From Poindextera sp036272595 (GTDB lineage Bacteria; Pseudomonadota; Alphaproteobacteria; Caulobacterales; Caulobacteraceae), in assembly GCA_036272595.1 (NCBI GenBank), contig DATAYM010000087.1, positions 23,993 to 87,992 on the forward strand: 64,000 nt of DNA, read 5' to 3'. Every line of letters starts with the position of its first letter. The stretch's first letter is position 1. The position numbers were made by a program, and so were the translations under genes. Below the pieces are notes generated by a model, which saw only the letters and a program-made list of their open reading frames with translations, was not told where the DNA came from and made no database searches. This document shows, in pieces, positions 25,040-33,356 of this stretch.

Positions 25040-25659
25040 TGTCCTCAGCAGAGCTTCATGCGTTGATCGTGGAAAACATGGCGGACCTGGAAGAAAGCTA
25101 TAGGCAGTTTGAGGTTATCGATCGGTCCGTATTCTCGCATATTGATAGAGCTACTGAGTCCTGGGCGCAAGAAAACGAGTGGTTCGGAACATTCGACTAT
25201 TACGACGAAGAACGGCTAAGGTTTGCCCCGAGCGCTTGGCTACGGAATGGCGACTCGGAAAATTCGTTACCTAAAGCGTGGTTTTCGCTTGGAGTATCAG
25301 ACGACGATCCGGGGGAAGATGGCCCGCGGGGCGATGCGTTCTACCTGACGCGTCTCTGCAATGTGCGTTCGGGAATGTTAGGCTTTCAGGTCTGGCCTGA
25401 ATGGAAGCTCTTCGGGCAAAATGCATGGGCTTGGAAACGCGTCGTCCGTGCGAAGTCAGCTGAATTGGGCGCGGTCGGCTTCTCAATCGGCAGTAATGGC
25501 TCAGTGTTCCGTCAGGTGAAGATAGAAACGGCGACGCTAGCCGAGGCCATTCGACGGGACAACTTGGAATCAGTTATCGAGGTCTGGAGGCAATCGCTTG
25601 ACCATCTCAAGACCACGTTGCCAACAATCGAAGCCGTGCTTGCGTCCGCTGTCGCCTGA
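25039..25659 (+). CDS. Unrecognised partner protein of the nuclease
   Basis: A 206-residue soluble protein starting at the ATG that shares one base with the nuclease stop, so translation is coupled. It is aromatic-rich in the middle (ENEWFGTFDYYDEERLRF, AWLRNG, FQVWPEWKLFGQNAWAWKR) and has predicted helices at both ends. No cysteine motif, Walker motif or membrane segment is visible. I do not recognise the family. The low GC shared with the nuclease suggests they were acquired together. A target-recognition, inhibitor or sensor subunit are all possible. Confidence 0.6.
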   Translation: MSSAELHALIVENMADLEESYRQFEVIDRSVFSHIDRATESWAQENEWFGTFDYYDEERLRFAPSAWLRNGDSENSLPKAWFSLGVSDDDPGEDGPRGDAFYLTRLCNVRSGMLGFQVWPEWKLFGQNAWAWKRVVRAKSAELGAVGFSIGSNGSVFRQVKIETATLAEAIRRDNLESVIEVWRQSLDHLKTTLPTIEAVLASAVA

Positions 25660-25791
25660 TTCTTGTGTGACGCTGACACCTAAGCTTCACTGCCGGCGCG
25701 CCTTGCCTGTGACGAACAGCGCTGCCAGTCAGGTCCCTGAAGACCTCGCTCCTTTGGAGGCCGCCATTCGCCGGCTGCTTGAGATCAGGCC

Positions 25792-26670
25792 TTAGGGCCA
25801 GCGGACCAGAGGCGGCATGGAGCTCAGCATGGTCTCGATGTTGGCGCCCTGGCGCAGGCCGAACATGGTGCCGCGGTCGTAGAGCAGGTTGAACTCGACA
25901 TAGCGGCCGCGGCGGACCAGCTGTTGCTCGCGGTCCTGCTCGGTCCACGGCTCGTCCATCCGATGGCGGGCGATGCGTGGATAGACGTCGAGGAAGGCCT
26001 CGCCGACGTCGCGGGTGAAGGCGAAATCGCGCTCGAAATCGCCGGAGTTCAGCTGGTCGTAGAAGATGCCGCCGACGCCGCGCGGCTCGTTGCGATGCGG
26101 CAGGAAGAAGTACTCGTCGCACCAGGCCTTGTACTTGCCGTAGGCCTCCGGATCGTAGCGGTCGCAGGCGGCGCGGAGCGCGGCGTGGAAGGCGGCGGCG
26201 TCGGGGGCGTCCTGGCTGCGTTGCTCGTCGAGGGTGGGGGTGAGGTCCGCGCCGCCGCCGAACCAGCTTTCCGCGGTCGAGAGGAAGCGGGTGTTCATGT
26301 GCACCGCCGGCACGCGCGGCGAACGCGGATGCAGGATCAGGCTGATCGAGGCCGAGACATAGTTCGGGTTCTTGTCGGCGCCGGGCATGGTCGCGGCCAT
26401 TTCCGGGGTGAAGCGGCCGTTGGCGGCGGAGGTGTGCACGCCGGCCTTTTCGAAGAAGCGGCCGGTCATGAAGCCGCCGACGCCGCCGCCGATCCCGCTC
26501 TCCCGGGTCCAGGGCCGCAGGTCGAACTGCCCCGGGGCCTCGGGATAGAGCTCGTCCGGCGCCTCCTCCTCGATCCGCTCCAGCTCGGCGCAGATGCGGT
26601 CGCGCAGCGACTCGAACCAGGCCCGCGCCCGGCCGCGGCGATCTTCGACGATGGGGAGGATGTCGGTCAT
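25792..26670 (-). CDS. hemF: Oxygen-dependent coproporphyrinogen III oxidase
   Basis: Start set at the internal ATG (MTDILPIVED), which falls 8 bp after the trmL stop; the longer frame would overlap trmL. The protein is 292 residues. HemF signatures are GGADLTPTLDEQR, KYKAWCDEYFFLPHRNEPRG and VGGIFYDQLN, and the C-terminal NLLYDRGTMFGLRQGANIE. It converts coproporphyrinogen III to protoporphyrinogen IX in haem synthesis using O2, which fits an aerobic organism with a bc1 complex next door. Confidence 0.95.
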   Translation of the reverse strand: MTDILPIVEDRRGRARAWFESLRDRICAELERIEEEAPDELYPEAPGQFDLRPWTRESGIGGGVGGFMTGRFFEKAGVHTSAANGRFTPEMAATMPGADKNPNYVSASISLILHPRSPRVPAVHMNTRFLSTAESWFGGGADLTPTLDEQRSQDAPDAAAFHAALRAACDRYDPEAYGKYKAWCDEYFFLPHRNEPRGVGGIFYDQLNSGDFERDFAFTRDVGEAFLDVYPRIARHRMDEPWTEQDREQQLVRRGRYVEFNLLYDRGTMFGLRQGANIETMLSSMPPLVRWP

Positions 26671-26678
26671 GGCGCCAA

Positions 26679-27152
26679 CTACCCCGCCCAAACGCCGGTG
26701 GGAAAGCCATTCGTCTGCCGCAGCGCCTCGCCGAGCGCCATGGCGGCGGCGTTCACGACGTTCAGCGAGCGCATCCCGGCCGCCATCGGGATCAGCAGGC
26801 GGGCGCCGGCCGCGGCGTGGACCTCGTCCGGGACGCCGGCGCTTTCGCGGCCGAACAGCAGGGTGTCGCCGGCTTCGAAGACGAAATCGGTGAACCGCCT
26901 TGCGCCATGGGTGGTGAACAGCGCCAGCCGGCCGTCTTTGCGTTGCTCCGCCGCCAGAAAATCCCTCCAGGACGCATGGGCGACCACCTCGGCGTGGCCG
27001 CCATAGTCAAGCGCCGCCCGCTTCAGCGAACGGTCCGACAGCGGAAAGCCGCAAGGCTCGATAATTTCAAGCGCCGCGCCCATGCAGGCGCACAGTCGGA
27101 TGGCGCCGCCGAGGTTTTGCGGAATGTCTGGTTGAAAAAGAGCGAGGCGCAT
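26679..27152 (-). CDS. trmL: tRNA (cytidine/uridine-34 2'-O)-methyltransferase
   Basis: A 157-residue SPOUT methyltransferase. LFQPDIPQNLGGAIRLCACM is the conserved N-terminus, FGRESAGVPDEV and IPMAAGMRSLNVVNAAAMAL form the knot that binds S-adenosylmethionine. It methylates the wobble base ribose of certain leucine tRNAs. It lies immediately upstream of hemF on the same strand and is divergent from petA, with a 198-bp gap that should hold the promoters for both. Confidence 0.93.
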   Translation of the reverse strand: MRLALFQPDIPQNLGGAIRLCACMGAALEIIEPCGFPLSDRSLKRAALDYGGHAEVVAHASWRDFLAAEQRKDGRLALFTTHGARRFTDFVFEAGDTLLFGRESAGVPDEVHAAAGARLLIPMAAGMRSLNVVNAAAMALGEALRQTNGFPTGVWAG

Positions 27153-27350
27153 TCTAAGCGATCCAGCACAAGACGTTGGCGGGGCAAGGCGACTCGCGGG
27201 CAGGAGCGAATTCGGCGGCGAAGCTTAACGCCGCCCGTGCTTGATGCCTTGCGCCAAACGTGTTGTGGCAGGCGGCCTGCGTAAGGTCGAGATCGTCAGA
27301 CGCGCCGGGATGTTTCACGCCCGAGCGGCGAAGCGAAGGGTGAGTTCAAG

Positions 27351-27902
27351 TTGGCCGAGACCGCAGCTGCAGCCAGTCCCGACAATCACGGCGGCGAAGA
27401 TCCCAGCCGCCGCGATTTTATCGTCATCGCGACGGTGGCGGCCGGGGTCGGCGGCGTCGCCGCGATCGCCTGGCCGTTCATCGACCAGATGAACCCGTCC
27501 AGCGACACCCTGGCCCTGTCCTCGATCGAGTTCGACCTGACCAAGGTGCAGGAAGGCCAGCAGGTGGTGGTCAAGTGGCGCTCGAAGCCGGTCTTCGTGC
27601 GCTACCGGACGCCGAAGGAAATCGCCGCGGCGGTCGCCGACGACCACGCCAACCTGCGCGATCCGGCCACCGACGCCTCCCGCCACAAGCCCGGCAAGCC
27701 GCAGTGGCTGGTGGTGATCGGCGTCTGCACCCATCTCGGCTGCGTTCCGAACTTCGGCCAAGGCCCCTATGGCGGCTGGCTCTGCCCCTGCCACGGCTCG
27801 GTCTATGACACGGCCGGCCGCATCCGCGCCGGGCCGGCGCCGCTGAACCTCTTCCTGCCCGACTACGCCTTCGAATCCGACACCAAGATCAAGATCGGCT
27901 GA
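27351..27902 (+). CDS. petA: Ubiquinol-cytochrome c reductase iron-sulfur (Rieske) subunit
   Basis: The start is a TTG preceded by AAGGG; no in-frame ATG lies before the targeting region. The protein is 183 residues. SRRDF (19-23) and the following hydrophobic helix form the Tat-type anchor typical of Rieske proteins. CTHLGC (126-131) and CPCHGS (145-150) bind the [2Fe-2S] cluster. It takes electrons from ubiquinol at the Qo site and passes them to cytochrome c1. It is the first gene of the petABC operon. Confidence 0.95.
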   Translation: MAETAAAASPDNHGGEDPSRRDFIVIATVAAGVGGVAAIAWPFIDQMNPSSDTLALSSIEFDLTKVQEGQQVVVKWRSKPVFVRYRTPKEIAAAVADDHANLRDPATDASRHKPGKPQWLVVIGVCTHLGCVPNFGQGPYGGWLCPCHGSVYDTAGRIRAGPAPLNLFLPDYAFESDTKIKIG

Positions 27903-27910
27903 CATTCGAG

Positions 27911-29230
27911 ATGAGCGGACATTCGACCTACGAGCCCAAGACGGGCATCGAGCGCTGGCTCGACACGCGCCTGCCGATCATCCGGTTCGGCGTGGATCTC
28001 GGTGATTTCCCGACGCCGAAGAACCTGAACTACTGGTGGACCTTCGGCGCCATCCTCGGCGTCTGCCTGGCCACCCAGATCGTCACCGGCATCATCCTGG
28101 CGATGCACTACGTGCCCAACGCCACCCTGGCGTTCGACAGCGTCGAGCACATCATGCGCGACGTGAACTATGGCTGGCTGATCCGCTACATCCACGCCAA
28201 CGGCGCGTCGATGATGTTCCTGGCGGTCTACATCCACATGTTCCGCGGCCTCTATTACGGCTCCTACAAGGCGCCGCGCGAGGTCCTGTGGCTGCTCGGC
28301 ATGGTCATCTACCTGCTGATGGTGATCACCGCCTTCATGGGCTACGTCCTGCCCTGGGGCCAGATGAGCTTCTGGGGCGCCACCGTCATCACCAACATCC
28401 TCGGCTCGCTGCCGGTGGTCGGGCCTTCGATCACCACCTGGCTGTGGGGCGGGTTCGCGGTCGACGACCCGACGCTGAACCGCTTCTTCTCGCTGCACTA
28501 CCTGCTGCCATTCGTCATCGCCGGCGTGGTGGTGCTGCACATCTGGGCGCTGCACGTGCCCGGCAACAACAATCCGACCGGCGTCAACGTGAAGAGCGAG
28601 GCCGACACGGTCCCGTTCCACCCCTACTACACGGTCAAGGACGCCTTCGGGGTCGGGGTCTTCCTGACCCTGTTCGCCGCCTTCGTCTTCTATAACCCCG
28701 ACGGCATGGGCCACGCGGAGAACTTCACGCCGGCCAATCCGCTGGTGACCCCGCAGCACATCGTGCCGGAATGGTATCTGTTGCCCTACTACGCCATGCT
28801 GCGGGCGGTGCCGAACAAGCTGCTGGGCGTCTTGACCATGTTCGGCGCCATCGGGGTACTGTTCATCCTGCCCTGGCTCGACCGGTCCAAGGTGCGCTCG
28901 ATGCGTTACCGGCCGACCGCGCGCATCTTCCTGGCTCTCTTCCTGATCACCTGCCTGATCCTCGGCTGGTGCGGCGCGCACGAGCCCGACGCGCAGATCA
29001 TCCCCGGTGTCGGTCCCGGCTTCACGCTCGGCGACTACGGGATCAATACCGACGTCTGGCTCTCGCGGCTCGGGGCGCTGCTGTACTTCGCCTACCTGAT
29101 CCCGGTGCAGCTCTTCCTGCCGCTGTTCGAGACGCCGCTGCCGGTGCCGGAATCGATCTCGACCCCGGTGCTCTCCCATCCAGCCTCCGTTCCCGCCGGC
29201 GCCGCCGCCGCGCCCGAGAAGAAGGGTTAA
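27911..29230 (+). CDS. petB: Cytochrome b of the bc1 complex
   Basis: A 439-residue integral membrane protein with eight predicted helices. RYIHANGASMMFLAVYIHMF and FSLHYLLPFVIAGVVVLHIW carry the four haem-ligand histidines. GYVLPWGQMSFWGATVITN and the PEWY motif (VPEWYLLPYYAMLR) form the quinol oxidation site. It begins 8 bp after petA. The C-terminal tail is Pro/Ala-rich. It spans the inner membrane and carries out Q-cycle electron transfer. Confidence 0.97.
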   Translation: MSGHSTYEPKTGIERWLDTRLPIIRFGVDLGDFPTPKNLNYWWTFGAILGVCLATQIVTGIILAMHYVPNATLAFDSVEHIMRDVNYGWLIRYIHANGASMMFLAVYIHMFRGLYYGSYKAPREVLWLLGMVIYLLMVITAFMGYVLPWGQMSFWGATVITNILGSLPVVGPSITTWLWGGFAVDDPTLNRFFSLHYLLPFVIAGVVVLHIWALHVPGNNNPTGVNVKSEADTVPFHPYYTVKDAFGVGVFLTLFAAFVFYNPDGMGHAENFTPANPLVTPQHIVPEWYLLPYYAMLRAVPNKLLGVLTMFGAIGVLFILPWLDRSKVRSMRYRPTARIFLALFLITCLILGWCGAHEPDAQIIPGVGPGFTLGDYGINTDVWLSRLGALLYFAYLIPVQLFLPLFETPLPVPESISTPVLSHPASVPAGAAAAPEKKG

Positions 29231-29236
29231 AGCCTG

Positions 29237-30082
29237 ATGCTGCGTAAAGCGTTCGCGATCGCGGCGGTTCTGGGCATCGCCGCCACAGCTCAGGCTTCCT
29301 TCGCCGCCACCACGGCGGCCGAGCCCAAGGAGATGCATTGGAGCTTTGAAGGTCCGTTCGGCCGCTTCGACCAGGAGCAGCTGCAACGGGGCTACAAGGT
29401 CTATCACGACGTCTGTTCGTCCTGCCACGCGATGCACCTGATGAGCTATCGCAACCTGGGCCAGGTGGGCGGGCCGTTCTACGACCCGAAATACCCCAAC
29501 CCGAACGACAATCCGTACGTGAAGTCGATCGTGCAGGACTACAAGGTGCCGGACATCGACTCCGACACCGGCGACGTGATCAAGCGGCCGGCGACCCCCG
29601 CCGACACCTTCGTTTCACCGTTCCCGAACGAGGCCGCGGCGCGCGCGTCCAACGGCGGCGCCCTGCCGCCGGACCTGTCGCTGATCGTCAAGGCCCGCGA
29701 CGGCGGCGCCCGCTACGTCTACTCGATCCTGACCGGCTATCAGCCCGCCCCGGCGGGTCTGCAGGTGCCGCCGAACCGCTACTACAATCCCTGGATGCCC
29801 GGCGACCTGACCAGCTTCTGGCACGGCTCGGGCCCGACGCCGATCGGCGGCTTCATCGCAATGCCGTTCCAGCTGACGCCGAACCGGGTGACCTTCGACG
29901 ACGGCGTCAAGGCGACCACCGACCAGGAGGCGAAGGACGTCGTCGCCTTCCTGGCCTGGGCGGCCGAGCCGCACCAGACCGAGCGCAAGCAGCTTGGGTT
30001 CGCGGTGCTGATCTACCTGGTCATCTTCACCGGGCTGCTCTACCTCAGCTACCGGCGCATCTGGCGCAACGTGGCGCACTAG
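29237..30082 (+). CDS. petC: Cytochrome c1 of the bc1 complex
   Basis: A 281-residue protein with a cleavable signal peptide (about 1-23) and a single C-terminal anchor helix (about 253-272, LGFAVLIYLVIFTGLLYLSY). The haem c attachment site is CSSCH at 60-64. The axial methionine probably lies in the GGFIAMPFQL region. It receives electrons from the Rieske protein and passes them to soluble or membrane-bound cytochrome c. It begins 6 bp after petB and ends the operon. Confidence 0.96.
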   Translation: MLRKAFAIAAVLGIAATAQASFAATTAAEPKEMHWSFEGPFGRFDQEQLQRGYKVYHDVCSSCHAMHLMSYRNLGQVGGPFYDPKYPNPNDNPYVKSIVQDYKVPDIDSDTGDVIKRPATPADTFVSPFPNEAAARASNGGALPPDLSLIVKARDGGARYVYSILTGYQPAPAGLQVPPNRYYNPWMPGDLTSFWHGSGPTPIGGFIAMPFQLTPNRVTFDDGVKATTDQEAKDVVAFLAWAAEPHQTERKQLGFAVLIYLVIFTGLLYLSYRRIWRNVAH

Positions 30083-30108
30083 AAGGCCTGACGGAGGCCC
30101 GAGAAGCC

Positions 30109-30789
30109 CTAGATTTCCGCGCGGACGCCGCTGGAGCGAGTGAACAGCTGCAGGGTGCGCAGGCGCGCCAGGCGGGCGCTGTCGGCCTCGTAGTCGGCGC
30201 GTCGGTCGGAGGCGAAGCCGTGGCCGGCCTCGTAGACATAGACCGGCAGGTCGGGGAAGGCCTCGCGGATCTGCTCGACCACCTCAGGCGGGATGGTCGG
30301 GTCGCGCTTGCCGAAGTGCAGGATGGTCGGACAGCGCGGCGTCTCGGCGATCAGTTCGGGGATGCGGCGGCCGTAATAGCAGGCGGCGGCCGCGACGCCG
30401 TCGCAGCGGCAGGCGGCCAGCCAGGCCGCCGTGCCGCCCCAACAGAAGCCGGTGACGAAGACCGGCCCCTTCAGCGCGTCGATGGCCGCCTGCAGGTCTC
30501 CCTGGACCAGGTCCCAGGGCGCGGCCTCGGAATAGAGCCGCCCCTTGGCGACGCCGTCGGCGTCGTAACGGGCCGCGAAGCCGCGCTCCTGCCGGTCGTA
30601 GAAGGAGGGCGCGATCACCTCGTAGCCGTCGGCGGCGAAGCCGTCGCAGAGCTCGCGGATGTGCTCGGTGACCCCGAAGATCTCCTGCACAAGCACCAAG
30701 CCGCCGTGGCGGGCGTCGTCGGGGGTCACGTGATAGGCGTCCAGGACGAAGCCGTCGGCCTTGCTGGTCAGCGAGATGGCCTCGCCCAT
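30109..30789 (-). CDS. Dienelactone hydrolase family protein (copy 1)
   Basis: A 226-residue alpha/beta hydrolase. The nucleophile elbow is GFCWGG, with Cys as in carboxymethylenebutenolidase. The acid is D in GKRDPTIP, and the histidine lies in YEAGHGF. It has no signal peptide. True dienelactone hydrolases open ring-cleavage lactones, but many family members act on other esters. It is 4 bp downstream of a same-strand paralogue; the two look like a tandem duplication. Confidence 0.88.
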   Translation of the reverse strand: MGEAISLTSKADGFVLDAYHVTPDDARHGGLVLVQEIFGVTEHIRELCDGFAADGYEVIAPSFYDRQERGFAARYDADGVAKGRLYSEAAPWDLVQGDLQAAIDALKGPVFVTGFCWGGTAAWLAACRCDGVAAAACYYGRRIPELIAETPRCPTILHFGKRDPTIPPEVVEQIREAFPDLPVYVYEAGHGFASDRRADYEADSARLARLRTLQLFTRSSGVRAEI

Positions 30790-30793
30790 CGCT

Positions 30794-31477
30794 TCACCCC
30801 GCGCCGTTGGCTTCGAACAGGGCCAAGGTCCGCTCGCGCGCCAGTTTGGCGTCCTCAGAATCGGAGTCCGGCCGGCCGTCGTTGTTGAATCCGTGGCCGG
30901 AGTTTTCGTAGATATAGACAGGAACCTGCGGCTGGGTCTCCGCCAGCTTGGCCTTGACCTCGTCGGCGGGGATATGGCCGTCCTTGCGGCCGAAATGGCA
31001 GATGACCGGGATCTTCGGGGTCAGGTCCGCCGCGCCGGCGACGCCGCCGCCGTAATAGCTGGAGCCGGCGCTGAGGCCCTCCAGCCGGCCGGCCGCCTGC
31101 CAGACCATGGCGCCGCCATAGCAGTAGCCGACGATGAACACCGGCCCGCGGGGCTTCAGATAGTCGATGCAGGCCTGGATATCGGCCAGCGCGTGTTCCG
31201 GCTTGGCCTCGCGCACGGCGCCGAACGCCTTGGCCATGCCTTCGTCGTCGTGGCCGACGTCAAGACCGGGATGGGTGCGGTCGTACATGGACGGCGCCAG
31301 GACCTCAAAGCCGAGTTCGGACCAGCGCTGGACGTCGGCGCGCACGTATTGGTCGATGCCGAAAATCTCCTGGATCACCACCACCCCGCCGCGGCGGCGA
31401 CCCTGCGCGTCGGCATGCAGCGCGCCGAACTCGAAGCCGTCCTCGGCCGTGCTCTCGATCTTGATCATCTCGCCCAT
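30794..31477 (-). CDS. Dienelactone hydrolase family protein (copy 2)
   Basis: A 227-residue paralogue of the adjacent gene. The nucleophile elbow is GYCYGG, the acid is D in GRKDGHIP, and the histidine is in ENSGHGFNND. GGVVVIQEIFGI at the start is the family N-terminal signature. The copies diverge enough that the duplication is not recent. It follows ychF on the same strand with a short gap. Confidence 0.88.
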   Translation of the reverse strand: MGEMIKIESTAEDGFEFGALHADAQGRRRGGVVVIQEIFGIDQYVRADVQRWSELGFEVLAPSMYDRTHPGLDVGHDDEGMAKAFGAVREAKPEHALADIQACIDYLKPRGPVFIVGYCYGGAMVWQAAGRLEGLSAGSSYYGGGVAGAADLTPKIPVICHFGRKDGHIPADEVKAKLAETQPQVPVYIYENSGHGFNNDGRPDSDSEDAKLARERTLALFEANGAG

Positions 31478-31500
31478 GGCGTTCGTTTCCTTGCAATTGT

Positions 31501-32598
31501 TCAGACGTTGAATCGGAAGTGCATGACGTCGCCGTCGCGCACCACATAGTCCTTGCCCTCGGCCCGCAGCTTGCCGGCGTCGCGGGCGCCGGCCTCGCCG
31601 TTCAGGCGCACATAGTCGTCGAAGGCGATGGTCTCGGCACGGATGAAGCCTTTTTCGAAGTCGGTGTGGATCACCCCGGCGGCCTGCGGCGCGGTCGATC
31701 CGACCGGAATGGTCCAGGCGCGCGCCTCCTTCGGCCCGGCGGTGAAATAGGTCTGCAGGCCGAGCAGGGCGTAGGCTTCGCGGATCAGCCGGTTCAGCCC
31801 CGGCTCGGCAAGGCCGAGGGTCTCCAGGAACTCGGCGCGTTCGTCCGGGTCCAGCAGGGCGATCTCGCTCTCGATCTTGGCCGAGATGATCACCGCCTTG
31901 GCGCCGTCCCTGGCGGCGCGCTCGACCACCAGGGCCGAGAGCGGATTGCCGCTCTGGGCGGACTCCTCGTCGACATTGGCGACATAGAGGGCCGGCTTGG
32001 CGGTCAGCAGCTGCAGCATGCGCCAGGCCTTCTCGTCGTCGGCGGGCACGGCGGCGGTGCGCGCCGGCCGGCCGGCCTCCAGCGCGGTCAGGGCCAGGCG
32101 CACCAGCCGCAGGGTCGTGGCGCTTTCCTTGTCGCCGCCCTTGGCGCGTTTCTCGAGGTTGGAGACGCGTTTTTCCAGGCTCTCCAGGTCGGCCAGCATC
32201 AGTTCGGTCTCGATGATCTCGAGGTCGGCGATCGGGTCGATGCGGCCTTCGACGTGGCTGACGTCGTCATCGGCGAAACAGCGGGCGACGAAGGCGACGG
32301 CGTCGGTGTCGCGGATATTGGCCAGGAACTGGTTGCCGAGGCCCTCGCCCTTGGAGGCGCCGCGCACCAGGCCGGCGACGTCCACGAAGTTGATCCGCGC
32401 CGGGATGATCTCCTTGGAGGCGGCGATCTTCGCGAGCGCCTCCAGCCGCGGCTCGGGCACGGCCACGTCGCCGACATTGGGCTCGATGGTGCAGAACGGA
32501 TAGTTGGCCGCCTGCGCCGCCGCCGTCTCGGTCAGGGCGTTGAACAGGGTGGATTTGCCGACGTTGGGCAGGCCGACGATCGCGACTTTCAGGACCAT
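31501..32598 (-). CDS. ychF: Redox-regulated ATPase/GTPase YchF (OLA1)
   Basis: A 365-residue Obg-family NTPase. GLPNVGKST (9-17) is the P-loop, DVAGLVRGASKGEGLGNQFL is the G3 region, and NVDE in LYVANVDEES replaces NKxD and explains the ATP preference. The coiled-coil insert lies at about 130-165, and the C-terminal TGS domain contains the FEKGFIRAETI segment. It binds ribosomes and modulates stress translation. It is co-oriented with pth and rplY, as in many bacteria. Confidence 0.96.
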   Translation of the reverse strand: MVLKVAIVGLPNVGKSTLFNALTETAAAQAANYPFCTIEPNVGDVAVPEPRLEALAKIAASKEIIPARINFVDVAGLVRGASKGEGLGNQFLANIRDTDAVAFVARCFADDDVSHVEGRIDPIADLEIIETELMLADLESLEKRVSNLEKRAKGGDKESATTLRLVRLALTALEAGRPARTAAVPADDEKAWRMLQLLTAKPALYVANVDEESAQSGNPLSALVVERAARDGAKAVIISAKIESEIALLDPDERAEFLETLGLAEPGLNRLIREAYALLGLQTYFTAGPKEARAWTIPVGSTAPQAAGVIHTDFEKGFIRAETIAFDDYVRLNGEAGARDAGKLRAEGKDYVVRDGDVMHFRFNV

Positions 32599-32711
32599 GG
32601 AACTCGAGTGCTGCGGGGCTCAGGGAGAGACCGGCGGACCTAGCACGTCTTGGCCGCCATGGCGAAAGGGGTTCAGCGCGCCGGGGCCATTTCGGGAGAC
32701 CTCGGGAAGCC

Positions 32712-33323
32712 CTAGCGCGGCCGCCCGCGCGGATCGGCTTTTTCGGCGGGGGCGAGGCGCATGACCTCGGCCTGGTACTTCTCGTCCTCGCCCTGCGCCA
32801 GCAGCGGCAGGGCGTCGGCGCAGGCGTTGGCCATGGCGTTGACCCAGTCCTGGTCGGCTTTCGGGATGTCCGACAGCACGTAGTTCATCACCAGGTCCTT
32901 GTGGCCGGGGTGGCCCATGCCCATTCGCGCGCGGCGGAAGTCCGGGCCGATGGCGGCGGCGATCGAGCGCACGCCGTTGTTGCCGGCCGCGCCGCCGCCG
33001 GTCTTCATGCGGAAGCGCCCGGGGGCCAGGTCGATCTCGTCATAGAAGACCACCACCTCGGCGGGGGTCAGCTTGTAGAACTTCATCGCCTGGCTCACCG
33101 CCAGGCCGCTGTCGTTGTAATAGGTCTGCGGCTTCAGCAGCAGGGCGCGCACCGGGCCGGCCTCGGTGTCGATCGCGCCCTCGGCGACCAGGGCGTTGAA
33201 CTTGGCCCGCTCCGGGCCGAAGCCCCAGCGCCTGGCGATCGCGCCCAGGGTCAGGAAGCCCAGGTTGTGGCGATTGTGGGCGTATTTCGGCTCTGGATTG
33301 CCCAGGCCGGCCAGGATCAGCAT
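32712..33323 (-). CDS. pth: Peptidyl-tRNA hydrolase
   Basis: A 203-residue enzyme. GLGNPEPKYAHNRHNLGF includes the catalytic histidine in NRHN. KPQTYYNDSG and VFYDEIDLAPG are the conserved substrate-binding segments, and GGGAAGNNGVRSI is the third family motif. It releases tRNA from prematurely dropped peptidyl-tRNA. A gap of 33 bp separates it from rplY, so the two are likely one operon. The C-terminus is basic (PRGRPR). Confidence 0.96.
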   Translation of the reverse strand: MLILAGLGNPEPKYAHNRHNLGFLTLGAIARRWGFGPERAKFNALVAEGAIDTEAGPVRALLLKPQTYYNDSGLAVSQAMKFYKLTPAEVVVFYDEIDLAPGRFRMKTGGGAAGNNGVRSIAAAIGPDFRRARMGMGHPGHKDLVMNYVLSDIPKADQDWVNAMANACADALPLLAQGEDEKYQAEVMRLAPAEKADPRGRPR

Positions 33324-33356
33324 GGCAGTCGCGTCCGGAGGCGGACGCGACGGGTC

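Noticed and set aside
23756..25791. Integrative element with attachment sites around the nuclease island
   Set aside because: No direct repeats, tRNA gene or integrase were seen at either border, so the island is called only on composition and gene content.
25598..25795. Open frame of 65 codons after the island
   Set aside because: Overlaps the end of the 206-residue gene in another frame, no ribosome site and no helix or motif; treated as non-coding.
27863..29437. Open frame of 524 codons opposite petB
   Set aside because: Complete shadow of cytochrome b; composition dominated by codons complementary to the real gene.
30083..30108. GGCCT/AGGCC dyad after petC as a terminator
   Set aside because: Only a 5-bp stem and no T-run.
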